From contig CAITUV010000032.1 of assembly GCA_903895725.1 (NCBI GenBank), positions 62,001-126,000 on the forward strand: a stretch of 64,000 nucleotides of DNA, written 5' to 3'. A model generated the notes under the pieces. That model saw nothing but the letters and a program-made list of their open reading frames with translations, did no database searches and was not told the DNA's origin. This DNA is from an uncultured Myxococcales bacterium. Lineage in GTDB: Bacteria > Myxococcota_A > UBA9042 > CAIXZC01. Below are positions 34,350 through 43,670 of this stretch, in pieces. The stretch's first letter is position 1, and the number at the start of each line of letters is the position of its first letter. The translations under genes and the position numbers were made by a program.

Positions 34350-37259
34350 ATGCGCGCTGTCTTGAGTCTCGTAACGTTCCTCCTGGTTGCCTCGTGCGCG
34401 GAGCAGCATGAACGCCCACTGGCCGGCGACCAGGAGATCCGCCTGACTTTCCTTCACACTTCGGACATCCACTCCCGTCTGCTGCCCTACCGGATGCAGG
34501 TTACCTACACCGACGGTATCCTGGGACTGGACCAGGAGAAGGAGCCGTTCGGAGGGGTCGCCCGAATCGGGCACATCATCAACCGGGAGCGCCAGAGGGC
34601 CGGCCGAGTCGTGTACTTCGATTCCGGAGACGTCTTCCAGGGAGCCCCCATCTTCAACGCGTTCATGGGAGAAGCCGAATTCCAGGCCATGACCTACCTC
34701 AATCCCGATGCCATGGTCGTCGGGAACCACGAATTCGACACCGGTCTTGCCAACCTCATCGTGCAGACGAGGAAGTGGGTCACGTTCCCCTTCCTCGCTG
34801 CCAATTACTACTTCATGCCGGACAATGCTCTCGGCGAGCTGACCCAGCCCTACACCATCGTCAACGCGGACGGCATCAAGATTGGCGTGATCGGCCTGGG
34901 GGACTTCGGGAGCCTCTCGTCCATCACCGACATCGGCAACAGCCTCAAGCTCATGCCGCTCAAGAACATCCAGGTCATCAACGACTACATCGGTCAGCTC
35001 CGACCGTACGTCGACCTCATCGTGCTCCTGTCCCACGCCGGGCTTTCCGACGACCAGGAAATCGCTGCGGAAACGAGAGGCGTGGACATCATCTTCGGCG
35101 GTCACCTGCACATCGTGCTCAACCCGCCCAAGGTGGTCAAGGACCTCGACGGAAACGAAGTCCTCATCGTCCACTCGGGAGCGTTTGCCAAGTTCGTCGG
35201 AAGGCTGGACATCGTGACCCGCCGCGATTCCTCCGGGCGGCTTCGCGTGGTGACCCACGACTACAAGCTCTTCCCCGTCGATTCCACCGTCCCGGAAGAC
35301 CCGGAGCTGTCGCAGCTCATGGAGAAGTATCGGCTCGACCTCAACCAGAAGATCGACCTTACGTCGGTGTACGCTTACAGCCCGAAGCTGTTGACCAAGT
35401 ACGGGCTGGACGGCGGGGATTCCAGTCTGGGCAACCTCGTGGCCGAGGCCATCCGCAAGTACGCCCGCGTCGACATCGCCTTTACCAACACGCTGGGCAT
35501 TCGCGCCAACATGTACCCGGGCCCGATCACGCTCGACGACCTGTTCAACATCTTCCCGTTCGAAAACACGATCACCCTCATGTACATGTCGGGCAACGAC
35601 CTGCGGGACCTGCTCGACTACAACACGCAGCGCTCGTCCGGCCGAGGGTGCGTCAGCCAGCTCCAGATCGCCGGCCTCCGCCACGTGATGAACTGCAACC
35701 CGGACCCGCCCCCCGCCTACTTCGAATGCCACGACTGCAAGAAGGGGGAGAAATGCCTGGTCAACTGCGTGGCCGGCTGCAAAGCGTCGGCTGCCTGCGA
35801 AACCCAGTGCGTCCAGGAATTCCGGAATTGCATCCTGACCAAGACTGGCCAGTTTGAAGATGCCCGCTGCCTCAGTGATTGCCTGCCGGAGGGGGAGGCC
35901 CGCTACACCACCGAAGTGGACAAGGAGGTCCAGGAATGCCTGCATGACTGCTTCCCGCGGGCCGAAAACATCGTCATCACCGACTGCCCGGATCCCCTGG
36001 CCGTCGAGGATCTGTCCGACTGCAAAGAGACGCCGCTGGTCGACATGCAGATTTACGAGGTCGCCACCAACGACTACATCGCCAAGGGCGGGTCCGGATT
36101 CACGAGCCTCAAGAGCAACAATACCCAGTCCGATACCGGACTGCCGCTCCGGGAGGCGGTGCAGGAAACTCTGGTCACTTCGGATCCCTGTCTCGGCTTC
36201 TGCAACGACCGTGACGGCGACCTCAACCTCCAGGGCTGCTCGGTCTACCAGGGCTGCATCGAGTCGGTGGGCCAGTTCTTCGGTCAGTTCTGCGACAAGG
36301 TGGACCAGACCGGCGGCGCGGACGACGAAGTCACCATCGCTGGATGCGCCGTGGATACCGCGCTCTGCGTGAAGGACGTCGACTGCTACCACCCCGAGCT
36401 CGACTGCGCCGGAAATGCCTGCCCGACCTGCAAGACCTCGGCCCAGTGCATGGCGAACGACCCCGACTCCCTGTGTGTGGACGGCTTCTGCCTGAAGCGC
36501 ACCCACGGCTGTGCGGCAGGACGTTGCGTCGGTCTCTGCACCGAGGATTCCGACTGTCCGGGCGATGATTCGGCCCAGGAATCCCTCTGCGTCAGCGGTC
36601 ACTGCGAGCCCATGCCGTCCATCTCCTGCATGACCGAAAGCGAGTGCGTGGATCCTTACGCCGTCTGCTTCGCCCAGGCCGCCGTCTGCGCCGGCGACGG
36701 TGACTGCCCCGCGGGGGAGGCCTGCCGCCGGAAACGCTGCATCCCGGACCGGGAAGAATGTGACGCGGACAAGGACTGCGGCAACGGAACCGATTGCGTG
36801 TTCGGACGCTGCAGCCCCCCGCCCCCGTCGTGCAAGAAGAGCTCCGAGTGCGGGAAGGGCGGACGATGTGTCAGTGGAACCTGCAGCCTCCCCTGTGGCA
36901 ACTGCCGCGACGAGGAGGACTGCCCCGACGGCCTCGGATGCGTCAAGAACTACTGTGTCCACATCAACGCCGACTGCCGGGAGCGCCGCTGCCGCACGTA
37001 CTGCGAGCAGGCGTCGGACTGCAAGTCGGGCGAGACGTGCACCATGGGCATCTGCCTGCCCCGCATCTGCTCCGACAACCCGACCGGCGAAACGGCCTGC
37101 CGCATCAACTCCGCGTTCAAGACGCAGGAGAAATGCCTCAACGTGTCGTGCGCCGACTCCCGGGTGGACGGCCGGATCGGCAGGATCCTCCCCGAAAACC
37201 TGGGGGACCTCGAGTTCGGTTTCGTCCCCGAGAACCCCGAGGACATCGACTATGAATAG
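34350..37259 (+). CDS. UshA-type 5'-nucleotidase lipoprotein with Cys-rich insert and tail
   Basis: 969 residues. ATG 34350 has GGAGGGG upstream, and lipobox LVASC follows. The metallophosphatase domain (about 30-320) has DIHSRL, GDVFQG, GNHEFD, LLSHAGLSDD and GGHLHI, the dinuclear-metal ligands. The nucleotidase C-terminal domain starts near 350 (DSSLGNLVAEAIRKYA, FTNTLGIRA, LFNIFPFENTITLMYMSG). It is interrupted at about 440-560 by a Cys-rich insert (CKKGEKCLVNCVAGCKASAAC) and resumes with YEVATNDYIAKGGSGF. From about 613 to the end is a second Cys-rich region with EB-module-like units. It probably hydrolyses nucleotides or phosphomonoesters outside the cell. It overlaps the next gene by 8 bases. 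Confidence 0.9.
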   Translation: MRAVLSLVTFLLVASCAEQHERPLAGDQEIRLTFLHTSDIHSRLLPYRMQVTYTDGILGLDQEKEPFGGVARIGHIINRERQRAGRVVYFDSGDVFQGAPIFNAFMGEAEFQAMTYLNPDAMVVGNHEFDTGLANLIVQTRKWVTFPFLAANYYFMPDNALGELTQPYTIVNADGIKIGVIGLGDFGSLSSITDIGNSLKLMPLKNIQVINDYIGQLRPYVDLIVLLSHAGLSDDQEIAAETRGVDIIFGGHLHIVLNPPKVVKDLDGNEVLIVHSGAFAKFVGRLDIVTRRDSSGRLRVVTHDYKLFPVDSTVPEDPELSQLMEKYRLDLNQKIDLTSVYAYSPKLLTKYGLDGGDSSLGNLVAEAIRKYARVDIAFTNTLGIRANMYPGPITLDDLFNIFPFENTITLMYMSGNDLRDLLDYNTQRSSGRGCVSQLQIAGLRHVMNCNPDPPPAYFECHDCKKGEKCLVNCVAGCKASAACETQCVQEFRNCILTKTGQFEDARCLSDCLPEGEARYTTEVDKEVQECLHDCFPRAENIVITDCPDPLAVEDLSDCKETPLVDMQIYEVATNDYIAKGGSGFTSLKSNNTQSDTGLPLREAVQETLVTSDPCLGFCNDRDGDLNLQGCSVYQGCIESVGQFFGQFCDKVDQTGGADDEVTIAGCAVDTALCVKDVDCYHPELDCAGNACPTCKTSAQCMANDPDSLCVDGFCLKRTHGCAAGRCVGLCTEDSDCPGDDSAQESLCVSGHCEPMPSISCMTESECVDPYAVCFAQAAVCAGDGDCPAGEACRRKRCIPDREECDADKDCGNGTDCVFGRCSPPPPSCKKSSECGKGGRCVSGTCSLPCGNCRDEEDCPDGLGCVKNYCVHINADCRERRCRTYCEQASDCKSGETCTMGICLPRICSDNPTGETACRINSAFKTQEKCLNVSCADSRVDGRIGRILPENLGDLEFGFVPENPEDIDYE

Positions 37260-38955
37260 CTATTTGAGACCATCGCCGTCCTTCCTCGGACGTCCGGCCG
37301 TGGGCCCGCTCGCCGTGGCATTCTTCCTGGCGGTCGTGACCGCGTGCACGACCTACTACAAGGACCCGAACTCCCTCTCCACCTTCGAGGTCAGTCTGTC
37401 GGCCAAGCCGGCCCAGAATGCCGGGACCGAGAAGGCCCCGCTGGACTACATCTCCGGGACTTCATGCGCCGTCAACCAGTGCCCACCGGGCGAGGAATGC
37501 ATCGGCTTCTGCGCCCTGGCAGGCAACACCTGCACGGCGGACACGGACTGCGCCACCGGGGAGTACTGCAACAAGGTCTGCACCAAGCCGCTCCGGCTCG
37601 ACATCCAGGCCATCGACCGCCTCGGCGATCCCTACCTCATCAAGGGGGAGCACTGGGTCCACATCCAGGCGGTCCCGGGCATGGTCCCCCCTCCGTTCCA
37701 GTATGTGAAACTGGTCGACGGCAAGGCCTCCAATGTCCTCGTCTACCTGGCCCAGAGCATCGGAGAAAGCTACCTGTGGGTCGAGGACATCGGCCTCGGT
37801 CCGACCGACAAGACCTACGACCAGTGCAACAACGAGAAGGATGACGATGGCGACGGCTGGATCGACCAGGCGGACCCGGACTGTCTCGGTCCTCACGACC
37901 CGTCCGAGGCCTATTCCAACTACGCGACGGGCCTCTCTCCCACCCTCTGGTTCGAATCCCCCCGGATCTGGCACATCCAGTTCACCGACGAAATCTCCCG
38001 CTCTCCGTTGGACGGGCAGAACGTGATGGTGGAAAAGGGGGAGATGGTCGTCACCAACGTCGTCGCCAACGGCTTCTTCGTCACGGACATGGACGGGCAC
38101 AAAGAGGTCCAGGACGACGGCACGCCGGGCTGGTTCAACTCGTTCTTCTTCTACACGTTCAACAAGCCCGAGGGAATCGGCTACGGTGACCTCATCTGCT
38201 CCTTCTCCGGCGGCGTGGTCGAGTATGAAGGGAACACGCAGATGACGTTCCCCACCTATGAGCCGGCCATCAAGAGCAAGGGAGACGACAAGGCGTGCGA
38301 GCACCGCACGATCAACACCAAGCTCAAAGTCCCCGACCCGGTCGACGTGACGGACCTGCTCGGCCCCGAAGACCCCACCAGCTCCGACTACAAGAACCAG
38401 GTCATGGCCAACGCCAAGGCCCTCGAGCCCTTTGAATCCTCCCTCATCCGGATTCGGGACGTTGCGGCCGCAACCCGCTTCCTGGCGTGCGACCCCGACG
38501 AAGACGGCGCCTACCCCAGCAACAGCGACGACGACGCCTGTCGGGACGTCTGCCAGGCCGATCCCCTCTGCACGCAGCTCGAGAGCTTCTTCAAGTACTC
38601 GCAGATGGCGGCCTACACCGCCACCGGGAAGAAGTTCTACGTGGGCATCGACATGCTCATGGAGAACGTGCCGCTCCAGGTTCCCTACATCGGCGCACCC
38701 GACGGGTCCGGAAACTGCCCCGACATCACCGATGAAGAGGGCAACGTAGTGGTGGAGAACCCGCACAAGATCCTCATCGGAGATACCCTGTACGTGGAGT
38801 ATCTCTGCCCGGAGCGCAGCCTGGCGGCCGTGTCGGGGAACCTCCGGCACATCTACCTGTGCAATACTCCTCCCGGAAAGAAGGAAAGCTGCAACCTCCA
38901 GATGACCATGTTGGTCCCCCGCTTCGACGCGGATTTCGTTTTCGAGGATGAATGA
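37252..38955 (+). CDS. Cys-containing lipoprotein of nucleotidase operon
   Basis: 567 residues. Start ATG 37252 lies inside the end of the nucleotidase gene (8-bp overlap), implying coupled translation. The N-terminus ends VVTAC (lipid Cys about 32). A small Cys cluster (CAVNQCPPGEECIGFC) is followed by an Ig-like domain (ALxHWVHIQAVPGMVPPP-like strand pattern) and one MopE-like calcium loop, CNNEKDDDGDGWIDQADPDC (about 195-215). The rest is beta-rich without a recognised enzyme motif. It may be an accessory subunit of the nucleotidase or of the barrel encoded next. Confidence 0.8.
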   Translation: MNSYLRPSPSFLGRPAVGPLAVAFFLAVVTACTTYYKDPNSLSTFEVSLSAKPAQNAGTEKAPLDYISGTSCAVNQCPPGEECIGFCALAGNTCTADTDCATGEYCNKVCTKPLRLDIQAIDRLGDPYLIKGEHWVHIQAVPGMVPPPFQYVKLVDGKASNVLVYLAQSIGESYLWVEDIGLGPTDKTYDQCNNEKDDDGDGWIDQADPDCLGPHDPSEAYSNYATGLSPTLWFESPRIWHIQFTDEISRSPLDGQNVMVEKGEMVVTNVVANGFFVTDMDGHKEVQDDGTPGWFNSFFFYTFNKPEGIGYGDLICSFSGGVVEYEGNTQMTFPTYEPAIKSKGDDKACEHRTINTKLKVPDPVDVTDLLGPEDPTSSDYKNQVMANAKALEPFESSLIRIRDVAAATRFLACDPDEDGAYPSNSDDDACRDVCQADPLCTQLESFFKYSQMAAYTATGKKFYVGIDMLMENVPLQVPYIGAPDGSGNCPDITDEEGNVVVENPHKILIGDTLYVEYLCPERSLAAVSGNLRHIYLCNTPPGKKESCNLQMTMLVPRFDADFVFEDE

Positions 38956-40544
38956 CCATGGAACGCAGACTTTTGACCGCTGCTGCTGCACTCCTCGCCG
39001 TGATTCTCTTTTCCGGGCCCGTCCGGTCCCAGGTCTTCGACGAGACGAAGATCTCGTTCTCGCTGGCCGATGACAACGTCCTGCGAGACCCCGGAGAGAC
39101 CCGCATCAACAGCCCGGCCCTCTACTTCGGCGGCCAGGCCCAATCTCCTGCGGATCGGGTGGAAGGTTCCATCTACAGCCGCCCCGCCTCCCGGCTCATC
39201 GTGTCCAAGAAGTTCGACCTGGGCGCGCTCGACCCCGAAGGCGGTCTGCGCATGCGGCTTCGTCCCGACGAAAACGGGGCCTACGCCCTCTCGGACGACG
39301 GTACCTACCTCGCCCTGAACTTCGCCTTCTCCGAGACGATGAACGGCAAGTTCCTGCTCAATCCCATCGATTCGGACCGCATCCGCATCGGCAGCCACTA
39401 CGACATCTCCTGGGGGGGCACCAACGTCTTCCCGAAGAACTTCCGCCGCGGCCTGGTCCCCGGTGCAGCGCTTTCATTCGACCTGGGGGCCGTCGACTTC
39501 TTCGTCGCGGCCAAAACGTCGCTGATCCGCTCCCCGTCCGAGACCATCCTCGACAATCCGGGCGGCAACACCAACCAGTACGTGGAACGGACCAACTATG
39601 GTGCCCTGGGTGGTTTCAACGTGGAACCCATCGAGGGGCTCACCGTCGGGATCGGGGGCGGTTACTTCGAGAAGGGAACCAGCACTCGCCCCAACGTCCT
39701 GGGCAAGCCCATCGACGCCGGGGGCGGCAGCGCCCGGATCGCCTACCACCTCGGTGGGCAGGTGGGCAACCGCCTCGACTTGCGCCTCTACATGCAGGAC
39801 CCGGAGAAGTACGGCATCTCGGACCAGCTCGACATGTCCAAGCACCTCGGCTTCGACATCGCGCTGGAGTTTGCATTCGTGGACCAGGTCCTCGAAGACC
39901 TCGACCACTACGGCTCGACCAGGCACGAGCAGTCCAAGGCCTTTGCCCTGACGGCCGGCTTCCGCCTGGACCGCCTCCGACTCCACTTCGACACGGTCTA
40001 TCGCGACCTCACCTACATCACGTTCAACGTGCCCGGGTTCATGCCCTACCAGGCACTTCCGGCCAGTGCGGACCTGTCGCACGGAAACGGCTTCTCCTTC
40101 CTCCCGGAAGCGCTTTCCGGCGAGTGGTTCTCAGTCCTCTCGGCCGATTATCATCTCCGGCTTTCCGGGAATCTCGGCCTGACGCCGGCAATCTCGGGCG
40201 GCATGCTCCTGCCTGCCACCTACAAGCCCGGTGCGGATGGCCTCACCCTCGAGGGGCCTTTCGTCAGCGAGCAGGTCAAGGGGATCCAGAAGGTCGTGGT
40301 CCGCGGCACCCGGCAGGGTGACTGGGACATCCTTCCCGCCGGAGAAGATGAGATGCCCGTGTTCATCGGCAAGCTCGATCTCAAGCTCAACGTCGGGTCG
40401 AACTTCACGTTCGTGGGCGAGGTCTCCTACGCCAACGATCCCAACTTCGCCCAGGTCTTCATGGACGACCGCGGACACGCGATCCGCGAGTTCGACAACC
40501 CGCACATCCTCGGCCTGGGGCTCGTCTCCGAGCTCGCCTTCTAA
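38952..40544 (+). CDS. Outer-membrane beta-barrel protein
   Basis: 530 residues; start overlaps the upstream stop as ATGA. A signal peptide ends VRSQ. Many alternating hydrophobic/aromatic strands separated by charged loops (e.g. FNVEPIEGLTVGIGGGYFEKG, RLRLHFDTVYRDLTYITF, YHLRLSGNLGLTPAISGG), ending in the C-terminal strand LGLGLVSELAF with terminal Phe. This is typical of a barrel of 16 or more strands inserted by BAM. No TonB box or plug is seen. It is the third gene of the nucleotidase operon, so it may be the surface porin or anchor for that system. Convergent with the next gene. Confidence 0.8.
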   Translation: MTMERRLLTAAAALLAVILFSGPVRSQVFDETKISFSLADDNVLRDPGETRINSPALYFGGQAQSPADRVEGSIYSRPASRLIVSKKFDLGALDPEGGLRMRLRPDENGAYALSDDGTYLALNFAFSETMNGKFLLNPIDSDRIRIGSHYDISWGGTNVFPKNFRRGLVPGAALSFDLGAVDFFVAAKTSLIRSPSETILDNPGGNTNQYVERTNYGALGGFNVEPIEGLTVGIGGGYFEKGTSTRPNVLGKPIDAGGGSARIAYHLGGQVGNRLDLRLYMQDPEKYGISDQLDMSKHLGFDIALEFAFVDQVLEDLDHYGSTRHEQSKAFALTAGFRLDRLRLHFDTVYRDLTYITFNVPGFMPYQALPASADLSHGNGFSFLPEALSGEWFSVLSADYHLRLSGNLGLTPAISGGMLLPATYKPGADGLTLEGPFVSEQVKGIQKVVVRGTRQGDWDILPAGEDEMPVFIGKLDLKLNVGSNFTFVGEVSYANDPNFAQVFMDDRGHAIREFDNPHILGLGLVSELAF

Positions 40545-40574
40545 AGCTTCCATTGGACCGGCGGCAGTGCCGGC

Positions 40575-40988
40575 CTACTTGTACTGGATCGCACCGGTGG
40601 GGCAGAAGCGGACGCAGACCGGATCGCCCTTGCACAGATCGCACTTCGAGGGGTGCTGGGCCAGCGGCTCCCAGCGCATGTTCCCGAACGGGCATGCGGC
40701 CACGCACGAGCCGCACCGGATGCACCTTTCCGCGATGTGATTGATGGCTCCTGTCTCGGTGTCCCGCCAAAGGGCGTTGGCCGGACATGCGGCGACGCAG
40801 GCCGCCGCATCGCACTGGTAGCAGACTACCAGGACATGCTTCCCTTCCCGCAGCTGAGGATCCGCATCGGCCCGAATCCTGGAGCGAGTCGGTCTCCCCT
40901 CATGCAGATGGGCGAACGCACACGCCTGCTCGCAGTTGCGGCATGCGGTGCACTTCCCTGGAAACACGTGCATCAGCTTGCTCTCCAT
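40575..40988 (-). CDS. Four-cluster polyferredoxin (HycB/CooF/HydN-like)
   Basis: 137 residues from ATG 40988, with AGGAGGG upstream. Four [4Fe-4S] cysteine groups: CTACRNCEQAC, CYQCDAAACVAACP, CIRCGSCVAACP and CDLCKGDPVCVRFCP. This pattern is that of electron-transfer subunits partnering formate dehydrogenases, hydrogenases or molybdoenzymes. Here it is the last gene of the 2-oxoacid oxidoreductase / NADH-flavoprotein cluster (75 bases after the HoxU-like gene). It may be the soluble electron carrier or outlet of that complex. Confidence 0.9.
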   Translation of the reverse strand: MESKLMHVFPGKCTACRNCEQACAFAHLHEGRPTRSRIRADADPQLREGKHVLVVCYQCDAAACVAACPANALWRDTETGAINHIAERCIRCGSCVAACPFGNMRWEPLAQHPSKCDLCKGDPVCVRFCPTGAIQYK

Positions 40989-41063
40989 CCCTGCCCTCCT
41001 AGGCATCTGCCAGCGCCACGACGGCCCCTCCCGCGTGGTCGGGGCTGTGCACCCCTGGCCCCC

Positions 41064-41819
41064 CTACCACATCACTTTCCTGCACGACAGCCCGGTCTTT
41101 GCGACCTTGCAGACGTCGCACACGTAGAAGTCCTCCTCGGCCACGCCCTTTCGCTGTGCCATCCACCGGGCCTGTTCCCGGGTCACGGTGGGTGCGCCGC
41201 ACACGGTGCACGGCACGACTTCGAACGTCTTTCCCCAGATGGCCCTCGTCGCTCCGTCCTGGGAGAAAGCAATGGCATCGGTCGGGCAGCTCCGGGCGCA
41301 GGCCATGCAGCCCACGCAGACATCCGAGGCCTCATCGAACGGTGTCGCGACCTTCTTGGCAACCCCGCGATTGACCCTCGAAATCGCGCCCGTCACGTGC
41401 GTGGCGCACACCCGGGTGCAGATGTCACACAGGATGCAGTTGTCTCCCTCCTGGTCCACCGCGTATTTCGGCTCCAGGATGCCGTACTGAGCGGCCAGGC
41501 GACGCACGGCCTCGGCGCGGGGAGAGCGGGCCAGCAGCAGCTCCAGCACTTCGCGCCGGGTCCGCAGCACACGCTCGGTCGAGGTCTTGACGATGAGCCC
41601 CTCCTCGGCCGGATAGAGGCAGGCCGTCACGAGCTTCGACCAGCCGTTCCACTGCGGCCTGGTGATCTCCACCATGCACAGGCGGCAGGCCCCGGCCGGC
41701 TCCACCGCCTCGTGATGGCACAACGTCGGGATCTCGATCCCTGCCCGCCGCGCCAGCGTCAGGAGGTACTCCCCGTTGCGGGACTCGACCCGCCTTCCGT
41801 CGATGGTCAAGCGAATCAT
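41064..41819 (-). CDS. HoxU/NuoG-N-terminal-like Fe-S subunit
   Basis: 251 residues. ATG 41819 overlaps the NuoF-like stop (ATGA) and has AAGGAG upstream. N-terminal [2Fe-2S] ferredoxin domain (residues 1-80: CHHEAVEPAGACRLC, then TAC). Two [4Fe-4S] motifs follow: CILCDICTRVC near 130 and CVGCMACARSCP near 167. The His-Cys3 cluster that normally lies between them in HoxU/NuoG is not seen. An extra CTVC...CDVC zinc-ribbon-like tail is present. It would link the NuoF-like flavoprotein to another redox partner. No hydrogenase catalytic subunit is encoded in the window. Confidence 0.88.
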   Translation of the reverse strand: MIRLTIDGRRVESRNGEYLLTLARRAGIEIPTLCHHEAVEPAGACRLCMVEITRPQWNGWSKLVTACLYPAEEGLIVKTSTERVLRTRREVLELLLARSPRAEAVRRLAAQYGILEPKYAVDQEGDNCILCDICTRVCATHVTGAISRVNRGVAKKVATPFDEASDVCVGCMACARSCPTDAIAFSQDGATRAIWGKTFEVVPCTVCGAPTVTREQARWMAQRKGVAEEDFYVCDVCKVAKTGLSCRKVMW

Positions 41820-43669
41820 CGTGCGCTCCTTACCTCTACCGCACCGAAGTTGCAGACATCGAAGCACGACCCGCAGCGGGTACACTTCGACTGGTCGATG
41901 ACGTGAACCTGCTTCCGATCGCCCGCTATGCACTCCACCGGACAGGCCTTGGCGCACAGCGTGCACCCGGTGCAGGCATCGGTGATCTCGTACCGGCACA
42001 GGTCACGGCACACGCCGGCCCGACAGAAGTGATCCTTGATGTGCTGCTCGTACTCCTCCCGGAAGTGACGAACGGTGGACAGCACGGGGTTGGCCGCCGA
42101 CTTGCCCAGCGCACACAGGCTCCCCTCGGTCAGCACGAAACAGAGCGAGTCGATCTTGTCCAGGTCGTCCTCCCGGCCCTGCCCCTTCGTGATACGGGCC
42201 AGGATCTCGAGGAGCTGCTTGAGGCCGTCCCGGCACGGAACGCACTTGCCGCACGACTCCTCCACGAGGAAGTGGATGAAGTAGCGGGCAACGTCCACCA
42301 TGCAGTTGCGGTCGTCCATGACGATGAGACCGCCCGAACCCATCATGGAGCCGGCCTCGGTCAGCGAATCGAAGTCCACCGGCAAGTCGAGCAGCGCCTC
42401 GGGCAGACAGCCTCCCGAGGGCCCGCCCGTCTGGACCGCCTTGAATGTCCGCCCCTTGGGGATACCGCCCGCCACGTCGAAGATGAGCTCCTTGAGCGAC
42501 ATACCCATGGGCACTTCGATGAGCCCGTTGTGATTGACCTTGCCGACGACGGAGAACGCCTTGGTCCCCTTGGAACCATCGGTCCCCAGCGCAGCAAACC
42601 ATGCGGCCCCGCGATCCAGGATCAGCGGCACGTTGATGAAAGTCTCGACGTTGTTCAGCACGGTCGGGCGGTCGAACAGTCCCCGGTCCGTGGCGTGCAC
42701 GTACTTGGCTCGAGGCTCTCCCGGCTTCCCTTCGATGGAACGCATGAGCGCCGACGACTCGCCGCACACGAAGGCACCGCCTCCGCGGGCGATCCGGATG
42801 TCGAAGGAGAAGCCGGTTCCCAGGATGTTCTCTCCGAGCAGGCCGTTCTCCCGGGCGGAAGCGATCGCCATGCCCAGGTGCTCCACGGCCAGCGGGTACT
42901 CCTGGCGGACGTAAATAAATCCTTCCCGAGCGCCGATCGCGTACGCAGCAATGATCATCCCCTCGAGCACGCCGTGCGGGTCCGCCTCCATGATCGAGCG
43001 GTCCATGAACGCTCCCGGATCCCCCTCGTCGCCGTTGCAGATGAGATACTTGACGTCCCCCTTGGCCTTGCGGCAGGAGCGCCACTTGCGCCCGGCATCG
43101 AATCCGCCGCCGCCACGGCCGCGAAGGCCCGCCTTTTCCACTTCGGAGATCACGTCCTCAGGGGTCATCCCCGACAGCACCTTCTCGAGGGCCTTGTACC
43201 CGTCCCGCGCGATGTACTGCCCGATCTCCGTGGGTGAGATCCGGCCCACGTTGCGCATGGCCCAGCGAGTCTGCTTCGAGTAGAACGGGATCTCGTGGTA
43301 GGTCACGATGCTGCGCTTGGTCTTCGTGTCCCGGAACAGCAGCTTGGAAACCGGCTCCCCCGACTGGAACGAGGCAACGATCTCCTTGGCCTTCTCCGGC
43401 TTGACCTGCGTGTAGAAGACCCCCTCGGGCTCGAAAGTCACGATGGGTCCCTGCTCGCACCAGCCGTGGCAGCCGGTCCGCGTCAGCTCCACCGGCACCG
43501 AGCCCGCCAGCCCTGCGGCAGAGAGCTCGTCCCGGATGGCGTCGGCGACCTGCATGCCGCCCCGTGCCCTGCACCCCGTGCCGCAGCAGACCATGATGCA
43601 ACGGAGCTTGCTGCGCTCCTCCTTGAGCTTTGCCCGCAGCACCGGCAACGTCGCCAGAGTCTGTTTCAT
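41816..43669 (-). CDS. nuoF: NuoF/HydB-type NADH-binding flavoprotein with extra Fe-S domains
   Basis: 617 residues, larger than complex I NuoF. An N-terminal thioredoxin-like [2Fe-2S] domain (CCGTGCRARGG, then CHGWC) leads into the NADH/FMN domain. Its landmarks are LRGRGGGGF, NGDEGDPGAFMDR, VRQEYPLA and GGGAFVCGESSALM. The [4Fe-4S] ligand set is ESCGKCVPCRDG...CALG. Two C-terminal [4Fe-4S] motifs (CTGCTLCAKACP, CTRCGSCFDVC) complete it. This architecture belongs to HydB/HndC subunits of NAD(P)-linked, often electron-bifurcating enzymes. Two NADH-site substitutions relative to the common LRGRGGAGFPTG are visible (Asp-Ala for Pro-Thr). It lies between the NuoE-like and HoxU-like genes. Confidence 0.93.
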   Translation of the reverse strand: MKQTLATLPVLRAKLKEERSKLRCIMVCCGTGCRARGGMQVADAIRDELSAAGLAGSVPVELTRTGCHGWCEQGPIVTFEPEGVFYTQVKPEKAKEIVASFQSGEPVSKLLFRDTKTKRSIVTYHEIPFYSKQTRWAMRNVGRISPTEIGQYIARDGYKALEKVLSGMTPEDVISEVEKAGLRGRGGGGFDAGRKWRSCRKAKGDVKYLICNGDEGDPGAFMDRSIMEADPHGVLEGMIIAAYAIGAREGFIYVRQEYPLAVEHLGMAIASARENGLLGENILGTGFSFDIRIARGGGAFVCGESSALMRSIEGKPGEPRAKYVHATDRGLFDRPTVLNNVETFINVPLILDRGAAWFAALGTDGSKGTKAFSVVGKVNHNGLIEVPMGMSLKELIFDVAGGIPKGRTFKAVQTGGPSGGCLPEALLDLPVDFDSLTEAGSMMGSGGLIVMDDRNCMVDVARYFIHFLVEESCGKCVPCRDGLKQLLEILARITKGQGREDDLDKIDSLCFVLTEGSLCALGKSAANPVLSTVRHFREEYEQHIKDHFCRAGVCRDLCRYEITDACTGCTLCAKACPVECIAGDRKQVHVIDQSKCTRCGSCFDVCNFGAVEVRSAR

Positions 43670-43670
43670 G

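Noticed and set aside
34254..36962. A 902-codon antisense frame to the nucleotidase gene
   Set aside because: The plus-strand frame has all nucleotidase motifs, a lipobox and a ribosome-binding site; the antisense has none.
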